Assembly (NCBI GenBank): GCA_014825775.1
Contig: MVAQ01000221.1
Location: forward strand, 1 to 35,784
Reading direction: 5' to 3'
DNA from: Krasilnikovozyma curviuscula
Lineage: Eukaryota; Basidiomycota; Tremellomycetes; Cystofilobasidiales; Mrakiaceae
DNA: 35,784 nt
The position numbers were made by a program, and so were the translations under genes. Shown here one piece after another: positions 8,513 through 18,656 of this stretch (the stretch's first letter is position 1; every line of letters starts with the position of its first letter). Under the pieces are notes generated by a model, which was not told where the DNA came from, ran no database searches, and saw only the letters and a program-made list of their open reading frames with translations.

Positions 8513-9424
8513 TCATGAAGCTCTGTGTAAGAAATAGAGTTGGTAAGAACGACCCGTGATTTGGCGATGGTACTGTGAGTCTAGGCGGTCGCACACTGTT
8601 CGTGGATCGGTAGGAGCTGTACAAGACGCAGCAGCAGTTTGGGATGAGTCAGATGAGTCTTGTGAACAAAGCACTACATTCTTTAGCAAAAATACAGTGA
8701 GGAACGTAAGTAGGTAAAAGGATAAAAACTGGACTCACAATGCAAAAACACAGCCCGTTCGGTCCACCGACGCCCGACACCGACGATTTTGCGTGGATAA
8801 CTGTGAGCGGAATACGAATCATTGGGAGAGAGTCTCTCCAGAGTATGGAAACTTACCGGTGTTAGCGAAGCCGTAACTGTTCATACATTGATACTCGGCG
8901 CCAAAGATTAGTGTCTGTAGAGGGAAACTGGCGTAGATGGATTTACTATTTTCTTTGTAACCTAACCTAACCTAACTAGGCTCGGAGAGAGATCCTAACA
9001 GGAAAACCGATGCGAAATCTAACAAACAAACAGAAAATAATTTAACATCATGTCGCGCCTTCAGGAAGAAGATAGCTGAGACTTACTGTATCACTGCAGC
9101 AGCAGTTGATCGTTGTCGGCTCCTTAACGTCGATCATCTCTCTTTCTCTCTCATACTTCAGAAACTATGAAGTTTTATCTTAGAAACAACGAGACTCACT
9201 TCGTTCATGAGTGTGGCAGTCGAGAGGCTTCCAAGGGCTCGAGCTGCTTCGACATAAAACGTGTATCACCACCAAATAAAACGAGCCGAGCCGGTCCTTG
9301 GTGCGCAGGCTGTCTCGGGGAAATGTAGCTGAAAGTTCAAAATTGTTCCAACTCTTGTCTTTGGACATAGACGTGCATTCTGTCACGTCTTTTACGTACC
9401 AATACTTCTATTAGCAGGGTGCAT
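8513..9424 (-). CDS. Tentative small Cys-containing protein, unknown function
   Basis: A spliced minus-strand model can be built. Its best-supported exons are 9139-9089 (ending TINCCCSDT before GTAAGT), 8921-8856 (TLIFGAEYQCMNSYGFANT), about 8802-8741 (KSSVSGVGGPNGLCFCI before GTGAGT), and a last exon near 8692 to the TGA at 8515-8513 (SQDSSDSSQTAAASC...). The joins keep frame and the donors are canonical, but no family is recognised. A start could be ATG at 9424-9422, with TATA-like ATATTTAAG at about 9482-9490 upstream. The intron 8922-9088 contains an 18-bp telomeric tract. Boundaries are uncertain. Confidence 0.35.
8959..8977. repeat. Interstitial telomeric tract CCTAACCTAACCTAAC
   Basis: Three and a half perfect copies of the 5-base telomeric unit, same orientation as the terminal telomere, about 9 kb inside. 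Unlike the others it is not preceded by the seam element and lies in a predicted intron or intergenic sequence. Confidence 0.8.
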
Positions 9425-9551
9425 CAAAAGCTGAATTGGCGCTTGCGGTTACGAGAAGAAGAGAATGTGTATGTGTAGCTTAAATATTCGTCGGGTCGTG
9501 TTGTCAACATCAGTCTGATGTCGCAAACTACTGCCCGCACTTTCCTGCGCC

Positions 9552-9926
9552 TCAGCCAACAACGACCTTTCTCACCACATGTTCCTCCTCCTCATCCAAA
9601 TGCTCAATTCGACACGTCCGGCATACCTCCTTCCCACCCCAGTGGCAATCCTTCGTTGCACAGACATACCTCGCTTCTTCAGCAGCGAAGAACTCCTTGC
9701 ACGTCCAGCAGTGAGGGCATAATGCTCGTGTTTGTGGTGCTGTTGCTTGGGGCTTGGAGTCACTAGAGAGAAGGAGGTCGAAGACTTCGAGGTCCAGCTC
9801 GGGCTTAGGCGGGGGTGACGCTTCGCCGACGGATGACTCGAGGAGGCAGGGCTGGCGCGACACAGATGGCGACTGAATAGGCTGTTGGAGTCGTTTCTGG
9901 TGCTGTTGGTGTAAAATATTGTCATT
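9552..9926 (-). other. Zinc-binding domain open frame, in frame after the stop of the zinc-finger gene
   Basis: Directly after the TAG that ends the upstream gene, the same frame continues open for about 124 codons to a stop at 9552. It encodes LCPHCWTCKEFF, RYVCATKDCHWGGKE and VCRTCRIEHLDEEEE: Cys spacing C-x2-C-x2-C-x11-C-x4-C-x8-C-x2-C, typical of a structural zinc site. Such a pattern is unlikely in non-coding sequence. It may be the real C-terminus of the neighbour (with an unrecognised intron removing the TAG), a readthrough extension, or the remains of a longer protein. I could not find an intron that keeps frame. Confidence 0.5.
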
Positions 9927-12614
9927 CTAATTCTCATCTTGATCTTGATCTTCGGGTGTCGTCGGAATCGGAGGTGGTGTACCCCATTCGCTCGCCCACT
10001 CCCACTGCTCCCCGCAAAACTCATCTTCGTCCTCCCCATCGATGTACCTCCTCACTTTCCTCTCTCTCAGAAAATAATTCTGCCTCTTTGTTTCTGCTAT
10101 TGTGGTTCTGCTCTGACGTTGGCGGGACAGTGGAGAGGATTCAGCCTCAGAGGAGGACGATGCTTCCACCCAGAAGTGCTTTTTCTTATTTTTCCTCACG
10201 CGCTTCGAGAATCGTCTTCCGACATACTCGTCGTCCGTCGCTGAGGATTCCTGCAGAAAATTTGAACGCTGTGCTCGATGATTATGGCCGTGGTGGAGGG
10301 TGACTTCATCTTCATTTCCGTCATCGTCGTCATCCTTGTCGACGACGGCAGGAACAGACTCAACCACCCTGCCCTTGCCCTTAGTGCCAGCTTTCGTTCG
10401 AGATGGCGCTAGTTCTGGCACGGAGACTGAGCGGGATGAAGACGACGGCGAATTCTTGATTGACGAGGAAGACAGCTTGGAAGGAGCGTCAAACGCGAGG
10501 GAGGCATTTGTAAGAGGCGGAGTCGAGGACACTTCAGCTATATCACCAGTGATTTGGTTCCAGTGTAAACGGTAGAAGTGGTTCCTTAGGGAGCTGGTTA
10601 ATGAGGAGCGGATCCCACGGCGGCAGAGTGCGCAGTGGAACATTGTTCGGTTGGGGTTGAAAGTGTAGTGTATGCCTTCGACGGGTTGGAGATACGGTGG
10701 AGCAGGAGTTGACATAATTTCTGATTGAAGGGCTATTACTTCTGCTGGTAGAGGAGATGCTGATCCTGTCCGTCTTGCCACTGCTGAAACTGGCGTTGAT
10801 GTTAGTGCAAGATCTACTGATGATGATGATGCTTCACGTGATGATGATGCCGTGTACACTGCCGCCAATTCTAAGGAGTATTGAGACTCTAAATGGACTG
10901 CAGTACGTGGTAGTATTAGCGATGACGCAGACGGAGAGGCTGTTGATGGTGAAGATGGCAAAGGAGGAGGAGTGAGTCTCGAAGGCTCTGAATCGAGTGC
11001 GAGATCATTTGGAATCGTGGTGGGAGGTAAGTTCTGAAAGAGCAGATGTGATGCCGTCAACAGGGTTGCTTTGCAAATGGCATAGAAGCAACATGGAAAG
11101 AGGATGAGGTAGATCCTCACAGGATCATCTTCTACTTCTGCATCTTCATGTTCCTCATTCACCACCACATCACCCTCTTCTTCCTCGTCCACATAGGCGT
11201 AATCATGATCGAACTGATCATAATCAAGCGTCCCAGTGACATGACCCTCACCATTATCATCCCCATCCTGATTATCCTCAAGCTCACTCTGCTCACTCTC
11301 AACGCTCACCTTTATTCTCTTTTGCCTCCTCTTTTTGTGATACTCCTCACTCTCAATATCTTCCTTATCCGCATCACCGTCATCAAGTAAAGCCTTCTCC
11401 TCACCCCAAGACTGGAAGTCCGACTTTTCGGACAAAGAAGATGTACGTCGTCGTTGAATCTTCCCCTTACTCCTTTCCTTCCGCGCTGGTGTCTTTGGGG
11501 AAGGAGATGAACTCGCCTTGAGACGAGAATCGGCGACCATTGTCTCCTCCTCCTCCCCTTCAGAAAGCGACTGAACCATCCGCCTCTTCCCCGGCTTGAT
11601 GCCTATCCCCTGAACCAGAGCAGCAACCTCCTCTTCACTATCGTCGGCGTTAATGATGCTGTTCGCCGAATGTAACGTAGAGGAGGCTGGTCTTGGGGGG
11701 AAGGCACGGACGTTCCTCCGCCGAAGGGAGAGTTGGTACCGTCTTGCGCTGTTATTACTGATGACAATGAGGATGAAGAAGGGAACATATTCTGCGCTTG
11801 TGGTGGTGGTGTTGGTGTTGGTGAGTAATGTCTTAGAGACGCTGAGGAGGAGGGTCCGTTAGAGGAGCCGCTGTAGTCGGAATCGGAAGAATGGTTGTCG
11901 CTGTAAAACTGTGAATCATTATAGATTGCTGTATCAGTATTTCTATCTTCAGACCAGAGAAAAGGGGAGGAGAACTGAGACGTGAACGGGACGAACGATC
12001 CAATGGCTATCTTCGATATGCTCGTCTCTGATACAAATAGCGGAAGTGTTAAGAACAGAAACAACCAACAACCACCCGAGGAGGCACTTAACAGCTCACA
12101 TCAATCGTCTATCCCTGTAAGCCCTGCTGCATACACCACAGGCCAGAATTTCGCCGTCGTCGAGCGCTTCGTCCACCTCCGTCGCCTGTGCCTTATTCTT
12201 CTGCACTGTAGCGGGATGTGACTTCTTCTTGGAATTTCTGGCCTTCATATGGATCCTCTTGCTGGCCCAAGCAGACTGTTTTTGATGATGGTCTTTCCAA
12301 AAGTGTCTGATCCTGCAGCAGAACAGAGGAAGGGAGTGAGGACAAGGGCAGAGGCGGTGGGAACGCAGCAAGACCGACCTCTTCGTTTTTGTTGGGAGTC
12401 TGGTCTGGTGAATGGGCCCAGTTGATGTGATGGCAGGCTGGGCGCGGTCTTGCCTTCGCTTCCCTTTCCTGTTCTTCTCGTTCGACTTCCGGTTGGGAAC
12501 CAAGTCGCCTTCTGGTTTCCGAGAACTGCGAATGGGCGGCTGGAACGAGATACCAGAGCCCGGCATGGTGCTCATCCAATCATGTGGCTCAAGGACAGAG
12601 GGAGTGCTGCTCAT
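9927..12614 (-). CDS. Large acidic, Ser-rich nuclear protein with C2H2/BED-like zinc finger
   Basis: ATG at 12614 opens a basic N-terminal exon (PNRKSNEKNRKGKRRQ). A phase-2 intron (about 12376-12314) leads to IRHFWKDHHQKQSAWASKR and a CGVCSR pair. After a less certain intron, a Ser/Pro-rich part follows; a 53-nt intron (GTACCAACTC...GACCAG, about 11740-11688) joins it to NADDSEEEVAALVQG and basic plus acidic tracts (TPARKERSKGKIQRRR; EDNQDGDDNGEG). Another intron is 11120-11034. A finger CALCRRGIRSSLTSSLRNHFYRLH (C-x2-C-x14-H-x4-H) lies near 10630-10560. Nuclear localisation signals (KKRRQKRIK, KRVRKNKKK) suggest a DNA- or chromatin-binding role. No named family is recognised. The intron around 12096-11907 is uncertain. 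Confidence 0.65.
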
Positions 12615-13396
12615 TCGACCTGACTTCGACTCTGTCGTGGCGAGAAAGCTGCGCTGCGAATCAACCTAAGACGGTTCCGAATAAACACATCTACCACTCT
12701 TCCTCTCATTCCGAGAGAGTAACTGGTTACAGTACCTTTTGAAAGTAATGGACATTAAGTGTGTTTTCTGTAGCGATAAACAGAATCCCCACTTTCCGGC
12801 CGTGCACCAATTACAAACGATCACACTTTTTCCATCTCCCACAGAGCTTTAACGTTCACATCGCCCCTCAATATCTGGTTCAACCTAGATGACACTGCTT
12901 TAGTCTGGTTGTATTCTCCCTTGCAGCTCTCTTCCCGCCATTTCTAACACTGAATGTTTGATCAAGTCTTTGTTGATGCGTTTGTTGTGGACCGTTGTAG
13001 CCCTCGCAGAGCCACTTTTTTTTACTACACCAAGCCTAGTTACGAGTACTAGGGTTGCTCTGACTATTGAGCATTAACGAAACCTTGAGGCTTGAGCTAT
13101 TGGGATTTGCTTCCAAAGATGCAGGTAATAGAAATGTAGACTGATCCAACCAAAACGACGGTGGGATGTTTTTCATGATTTCATATGCTGTAGGTCTTGG
13201 ACGTTTCCCTTGCGTTATAGATGAATTGAGTTGATCAAAGGCGTTGAAATTAGATAATAATATGCAAGAAAAACTCTTCACTAACTGTATCCAAACCCCA
13301 GACGTCCATAGTTCTAGATAGGTTACAAAATTAGGAAACTCCGACACTGGTCTATCGACATGAAAAGAGAAGCACATCCATCCCGAGGGGAAATTG
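12615..13396. promoter_or_regulatory. Intergenic upstream region of the zinc-finger gene
   Basis: No gene recognised in 782 bp. The minus frame 13036-13425 runs across the UNC93-like stop in another frame and has no homology I can see. The part next to 12614 is presumably promoter; the part next to 13396 is the 3' end of the UNC93-like gene. Confidence 0.4.
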
Positions 13397-15992
13397 TTAC
13401 AGGTCGGCTTCTGGCGACTCAGCACCGTCCTTGCCTTCTAAGTGAGCGTAAGCACCCATCTTATCTTGGTCCCAAATGTATTTGAGCACGTATGCTCCTG
13501 CGAATAGACATACGAATTGGAAAACGATGTTGATGGCACCAGTCTGATTGAACAAGAATACGTCAGAGAGATGATACAGGTGGACTAAGGAAACAGAGGG
13601 AAGACTGACGACGTAGAGTCCAGTACCAACAGCATTAATACCGTAAGAGATAGCTGTTCGATAGAAAGGGATCGAAGGCGTCAACTGAGAGTTGGAGAGA
13701 ACTGAACAAGCAGATCCCACTCACCAGCACTTCCACTTTCTGCGGATCGGAGAGTAGATATGACTCTAGACGTCTGAGCACCAGTGTAGTCTTGTGGGAG
13801 AGAGTAGGTAGCCAAATAGTACACTGCAAAAGAAAAGAAAGAAATGTCAGGCTAACATCGAGGGCTGGGCAACGAGTTTAAAAATTGAACATGAAGAGAG
13901 AAGTACTGACTGAAACCGTATGCGACTATATGACGAAGTAATCATAAAGAATAACCACGTTTAGATTAGAGAGAGCGCATTTGAACGTGAAAAGAATGGA
14001 ACGTACCAGACTGTGAAGCACCAGCAAAGATGATTGGGATGAAAACTCCGGCGAAGCCTGGTGTTTTCCAATCATGAACCGAGATCTTTCCATCGATGTA
14101 CCATCCAACCTAAACCGAGGAGGGGTTCGGAAGATGAGCTTCCTGTTACTATCTCTCAAGAGATATTTTAATTTTGAGATACTCACGGTGATAGCGAACA
14201 ACCAGAGCAAGCACGCAAAGGAGATGGTTGCCATGACGGAGTAAAGGACCAAACATCTCTTGCGGACAGACAGCTTCGAGTGATCAATCACTCGCTATTG
14301 GGAGGAATTAAAGGACGAGTGATTCCATAATTAGAAAGAGAGAAACTAAGACGGGAGAGGAGATCAGAAAGATATGCTCACACCAAAGCATTGAAACCAG
14401 ACGATGACGAGGATTGGAGTGCAGAGAGAAACCAACGATTTGGATCGGACAGTAAGTCCCTTGGCAGCAGTAGTGCCTGAAAGAAGAGGTAGGAGCGACT
14501 TTTCAACGTATATCCAAGTATCGAAGAAGATCAGAGAGAGTTCCACTCACTGACGAAACTTGGGACGAAAAGAGGCTGAGACCAGAGCAAACACAGCGCG
14601 ATGACTCTGGGGTTCTTGAGCTCCATGATGGTGAGTTTGACCTCGGTCCAGAACTTCTCCTTTGGGAACGGAGGAACAGGTTTGCCGTCTCTTCGCTGGA
14701 CCTTCTCAGGGTTGGACAGGAGGAGGGCGACGAGAGGTGCGATGCAGGAGAGCGAGACGAAGACCAGGTATGTCTTCGGCGCAAGTCCCCCCGTCTTCGC
14801 GTTGGTGTAGTTGAACGACATGTTGACGGCACCACCGATGAGAGGGGCACTGCAATAGATCGACTGCCAGATGGCAAGCATTCGGCCTTTGTAGCCAGGC
14901 TCAGAGTAAAGCTGCAGCGGAAAAAGGGCGAGGAAGAACGTCAGAATGGATGAATGTGCCGAACATAGGATACAGAATACAGTGGGACTTACCATGATGA
15001 CGGTTCCCTCTGTAGCCCAGAATATACCTGAGGTTAGACCGCAGACGGCACCGCCGAAGATGAGGAACCATTCTAAAGCGACGTGAGGCGGCAATCAGTG
15101 TGCCGAGTGTGAAGTGGACGCATCGCACGATTTCACTGCAAGGGCGTCTGAACTCACGGTTGGCGAACGCAGAGTTGGTGTAAAAAGAGGCAGCGTATGG
15201 AGCATACCCAGCAGCACCTGTAGCGAGGAGGGCAGTTTCGTTGCGGGGAACACAGTGTCAGCTGCGAGAGCACTCTTGAGCAGAGCAGTGAAGCAAGGAA
15301 AGGGCCTGAGCGCCTCAGCCTTACCAATTGCAAGAGCCCACTTGGCGTTGAACTTGGACATGAAAGCGGCTGCAAAGGAAAACATTGTTGTTGAGTCGTC
15401 ACAGTCCTACGCAGGAACAGCGTTGAGGAGAAGAACTGACTGGCAGCGAGTGCGGAAGGAACAATCAGACCTACAAAGCAGAGAAGAGAAGCCAGGAATT
15501 AAAATCAAGTATTTCGAAGAGGAAGAGCTTGTGGGCTGGAGAGAGACAAGTACCGTAGGCTATAGCCGTCGAGGCGTTACCTATGTTAACATCCGCCAAC
15601 CCTCCGGCTCCGGTGGAAGAGATAGCTGGCGATAGACGGGAGAATCAGTACAGAGCTTAGAGTCAGAGAGCAGAGCAGCAACGTCGGATACGAACCAGAG
15701 AACATTCTGATATACCACAAATCCCGCAACAAAAACAACAGTCAACAACAAAACCAGTGGCAACGGGATGTCGGGAAATAAAAACTCGATTGTGGTGGAA
15801 GAGAGAAGAAAGGGCTCACCCAGGGGCAAGGAAACTGGCGAGACCAGTGATGACGGCCTGAGTAGTTGTTGATCTCCACCAGTGGATCTTGGTTGGCATG
15901 ACATACTTGTCGTCGCTGCTCGAGAGAGCCAGTTCGGCGGTCGTGGTAGCGTCGACGGCGTCTTGGATTTTTTCCTTTGAGGAGTCGTCCAT
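13397..15992 (-). CDS. UNC93-like (DUF895) MFS-fold membrane protein
   Basis: A many-exon minus gene whose joins keep frame throughout. It reads STTTQAVITGLASFLAPG, then a short exon, TGAGGLADVNIGNASTAIAYG, AFMSKFNAKWALAIG, NQWFLIFGGAVCGLTSGIFW, ATEGTVIM, YSEPGYKGRMLAIWQSIY, a long exon with a cytosolic loop (NPEKVQRRDGKPVPPFPKEK), RVIDHSKLSVRKRCLVL, WYIDGKISVHDWKTPGF, YSLPQDYTGAQTSRV and a final helix plus acidic tail. These are hallmarks of fungal UNC93/DUF895 proteins: SFLAPGM-type first helix, an ATEGT turn, and a conserved DYTGAQTSRV segment. Function in fungi is poorly known; animal UNC93 proteins regulate channels or receptors. I took ATG at 15992-15990, but the frame is open upstream to about 16050, so an extra 5' exon is possible. 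TAA at 13399-13397. Confidence 0.88.
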
Positions 15993-16341
15993 ATTCTGTT
16001 GGTTGATGAGGTTGACTGGGTTGAGTTCTATGCCGTCGCTGTCGAGGGCATCCTTTCCAAGAAGAAAAAAGTTTTTATTTTATAACACGATAGGAGCCAG
16101 CGCTGGTAGCTGGTAGAGACGAACCGTCCATTCGCCCCGCGCTGGGCACTTATCCCGCCTTTCAATTTAAACCGCGGTCTCGCCCGCAAACCTCCACATT
16201 CCTGGACTGTTGTGTCGCGGAGGTATGAACGACAAACATTTCATTCGAGTTTCTACCCAGCTTGCAGCTAGAGCTAACGATTGAGAAAAAAAGTACGATA
16301 CACGATATATCTTGAGGTGATCCTAGACATCTGCCTGCAAC
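15993..16341. other. Intergenic between two minus-strand genes
   Basis: 349 bp between the UNC93-like start and the formamidase stop, both on the minus strand. It probably holds the UNC93-like promoter and 5' UTR, possibly with a first exon near 16050-16130. No other feature seen. Confidence 0.4.
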
Positions 16342-18378
16342 CTAATGCCCATGTCCGTTCATTACCCGCCCACTCGTCAACGCCGGTCCAGCAATCACCC
16401 TTCTCTCAATGATGCCGTCAGCAGGAGGTGAGATATCAAAGTGGAAGATATCCAGCGGTAAGCCCACACTGACCACAAAGTTGGGTCTGTTAGCCGTCGC
16501 AACCACCTTTTTTTTTACAAATTAACAGGAAGTCAGGATCTCTTGTCAAAAGGGATCAAGAGCGGGGGGGACAGGAGACGACGTACTTTGCACTCGATAG
16601 GTGCGGCAGCCAGAAGCATGTACACCTGCTCGAACGTATACCCGAATCGGATAAGGTAGTTCATCGCATTCCACGCCGCCATACGATACGACGACTACAA
16701 TACAAGTCCACAGCGGCGTCAGCAAGGCTGGTCAATGGGGTAGAAAAAGAGGGAAAGAACGAACAATGCCGCACATGTTGTGCTGTTTACCTTTGTCATC
16801 CAGACTCAGGCCCGTGAAAACGATCTGCCGTCGGTACATCGGCTCGGCGATGCTTGGCTGTGTTGTCATGAACAGGGAATAAGGAGGGCAGCGTTAGTTT
16901 CTTGTCGAGCAGAGATGAGGAAAGGAACAAGGAACACGTACGATGTACGTGGGTGTCACGACGGCGCCAGCAAAAGATGAATCCCCCTTCTGTTGCTTGA
17001 CAACATTTACCCGCAGGGTGACGATACCTGACCAGAAGCTGTCAACCTTAGGGCACAAACGCATTGGAGGGAAAACTCACCAGCCATTTCAATAGCCGTT
17101 GTTGGCTCACTCTCAGATTGTGAAAAATGCAGATCTCCTACAGAGAGTTTCGCTCCGGGAACAAAAACGGGCTAAGGAGAAGGACAAAAAACAAAGTAAG
17201 CGCCCAGCCGTGTCACCAAGGCTTTACGGTTAAGTGGATGCTACTCACTAGGAAAAGCTTGGAACCTCTAACCAATGATGAGATATCCGTGTTTCCACCG
17301 TTCTGGCCAATCGCGAGCAATTGCGTATAATGAGATATGTTGGTTTCGACTCTCACACAGCAAATCGCACAGCAAAGAAGGCCGAGAAACTCACCTCACG
17401 ACCAGGCGCTGTTCTCGCGCCCTCGCGATAGATCTTCTCCCTCAGCTCCCACAGTAGATCCTGCCCCACATATGCGCCCCTCTCCTTTGGCGGATCAGCG
17501 GCGTCTACACCTAACGAGGCCTCCCGCTCGACCCAGCGCGCAAGCAGCTCATGCGACGGCGCGGTCGCGAGGATGCCTGGGTGGGACTTGCCCTGGAAGG
17601 AGACGTGAGGTATGTGTCGCGAGGATGTCAAAGTGCCTGGAAGGAAGGAAGAGCGTGTCAGTATGCTCGAGGATGGGTCGACTATGCGATCGGATTACGA
17701 ACCGGCGAAATCCCAGATCGACTTGGTCACCAGCGTCGGTTCATTGGGTCTATCCAGAGGTCCCATCCCAGGGGCCGTTACAGAGTAGCCCCAAGGCATC
17801 TGTATGAACGGTTGAATGCTGACCAGAGTGATTTGGGGGAAAGCAGGAGAATGAGACGGGGTCAGCGCCGGTGAACTCGGAAAAGAATTCAATTGCCAGA
17901 AGTCTCACTCGAGGATTTCGATGGCAAGGACATCGCCTGGCCTAGCAGATGGGATGAGGAAGGGTCCACTCAGGTGATGGTCCCTGAAGTTTTGGCGGAA
18001 AGGCAATTTAGAAGGGTGTCGACCTGAAACGCTGCAATGAATAGTCGTCTCACCTGTCATGGTCGAGTTCCAGAACGTCGTCTGCACAGTCGTTGTTGTG
18101 GACTTGACCACCAGAGTAATCCAGGCACTCCACCTTGAACGCCTGTCCTTCCTCGATTGTCGCTACACACCTACGAAGAATAACAAAAAAAACCTTTAAC
18201 CAGAATGCAACACGGAGATGAAAAGCTGGGACGACGAGACTGACGGGATGTCGGGATGGTACCTGGTGTGGATGTTCCTTTGGCCATACCCAGGCTCGAG
18301 AGGGTTCACTCTGACGAGGGTTGGGATCTCAAGGCTGCTGTCAGGAGAAACATCGGTTGAAGGGAGCGACTTCGCCAT
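16342..18378 (-). CDS. Formamidase (FmdA/AmdA acetamidase-formamidase family), complete
   Basis: Ten or more exons, among them 18378-18245, 18170-18054, 17983-17909, 17818-17703, 17636-17395, 17302-17249 and from 17171 down, splice in frame. The family is clear from RYHPDIP, EEGQAFKVECLDYSGGQ, NNDCADDVLELD, HLSGPFLIPSARPGDVLAIEIL, MPWGYSVT, SRHIPHVSFQGKSHPGILATAP, ARTAPGRENGGNTDISSLVRG, GAKLSVGDLHFSQ and GYTFEQVYMLLAAAPIE, ending at TAG 16344-16342. The enzyme hydrolyses formamide (or short amides) to ammonia and the carboxylate, in the cytosol, as a nitrogen source. The central stretch SESEPTTAIEMAG is shorter and different from the usual GDGEITFCGAIEMAG of the family, a possible specificity change. 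Its start is 278 bp from a divergent esterase gene. Confidence 0.93.
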
Positions 18379-18656
18379 ATCCAGGGGGAGTGTTGGTACT
18401 GCAAAATGGATTTTTCCTAACTTTTTTTTGGCTAGTGATGTGTTTATACGCATAGAACCTTCATTTCACCAACAAAACCAGGGAGGGGGGTCCTTCCGCC
18501 TAAAAACAAGAGCGATCGGGCTGCAAGCGCTACCAGCGCTCACCCGCCTCAAACCATAACAGCTCCGGTCGCCTTTCCTACACGACTCTTCATATTTCCC
18601 TCATTTTCTTTTGCTTTCCCCAACACCCAACGGCTACTCGAGCCTGATCTACGAAG
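18379..18656. promoter_or_regulatory. Divergent promoter between formamidase and esterase genes
   Basis: 278 bp separates two divergent start codons, so the genes probably share regulatory sequence. It includes a CAAACCATAAC-type stretch and a C/T-rich part with TTTCCC runs near the plus-strand start. I saw no HGATAR nitrogen-control site. Confidence 0.4.

Noticed and set aside
9518..9766. Plus-strand Pro/His-rich frame opposite the zinc-binding extension
   Set aside because: The minus-strand frame has a regular Cys pattern; the plus frame is its antisense shadow.
13036..13425. 129-residue minus frame overlapping the end of the UNC93-like gene
   Set aside because: It overlaps the last conserved exon in another frame and has no recognisable homology.
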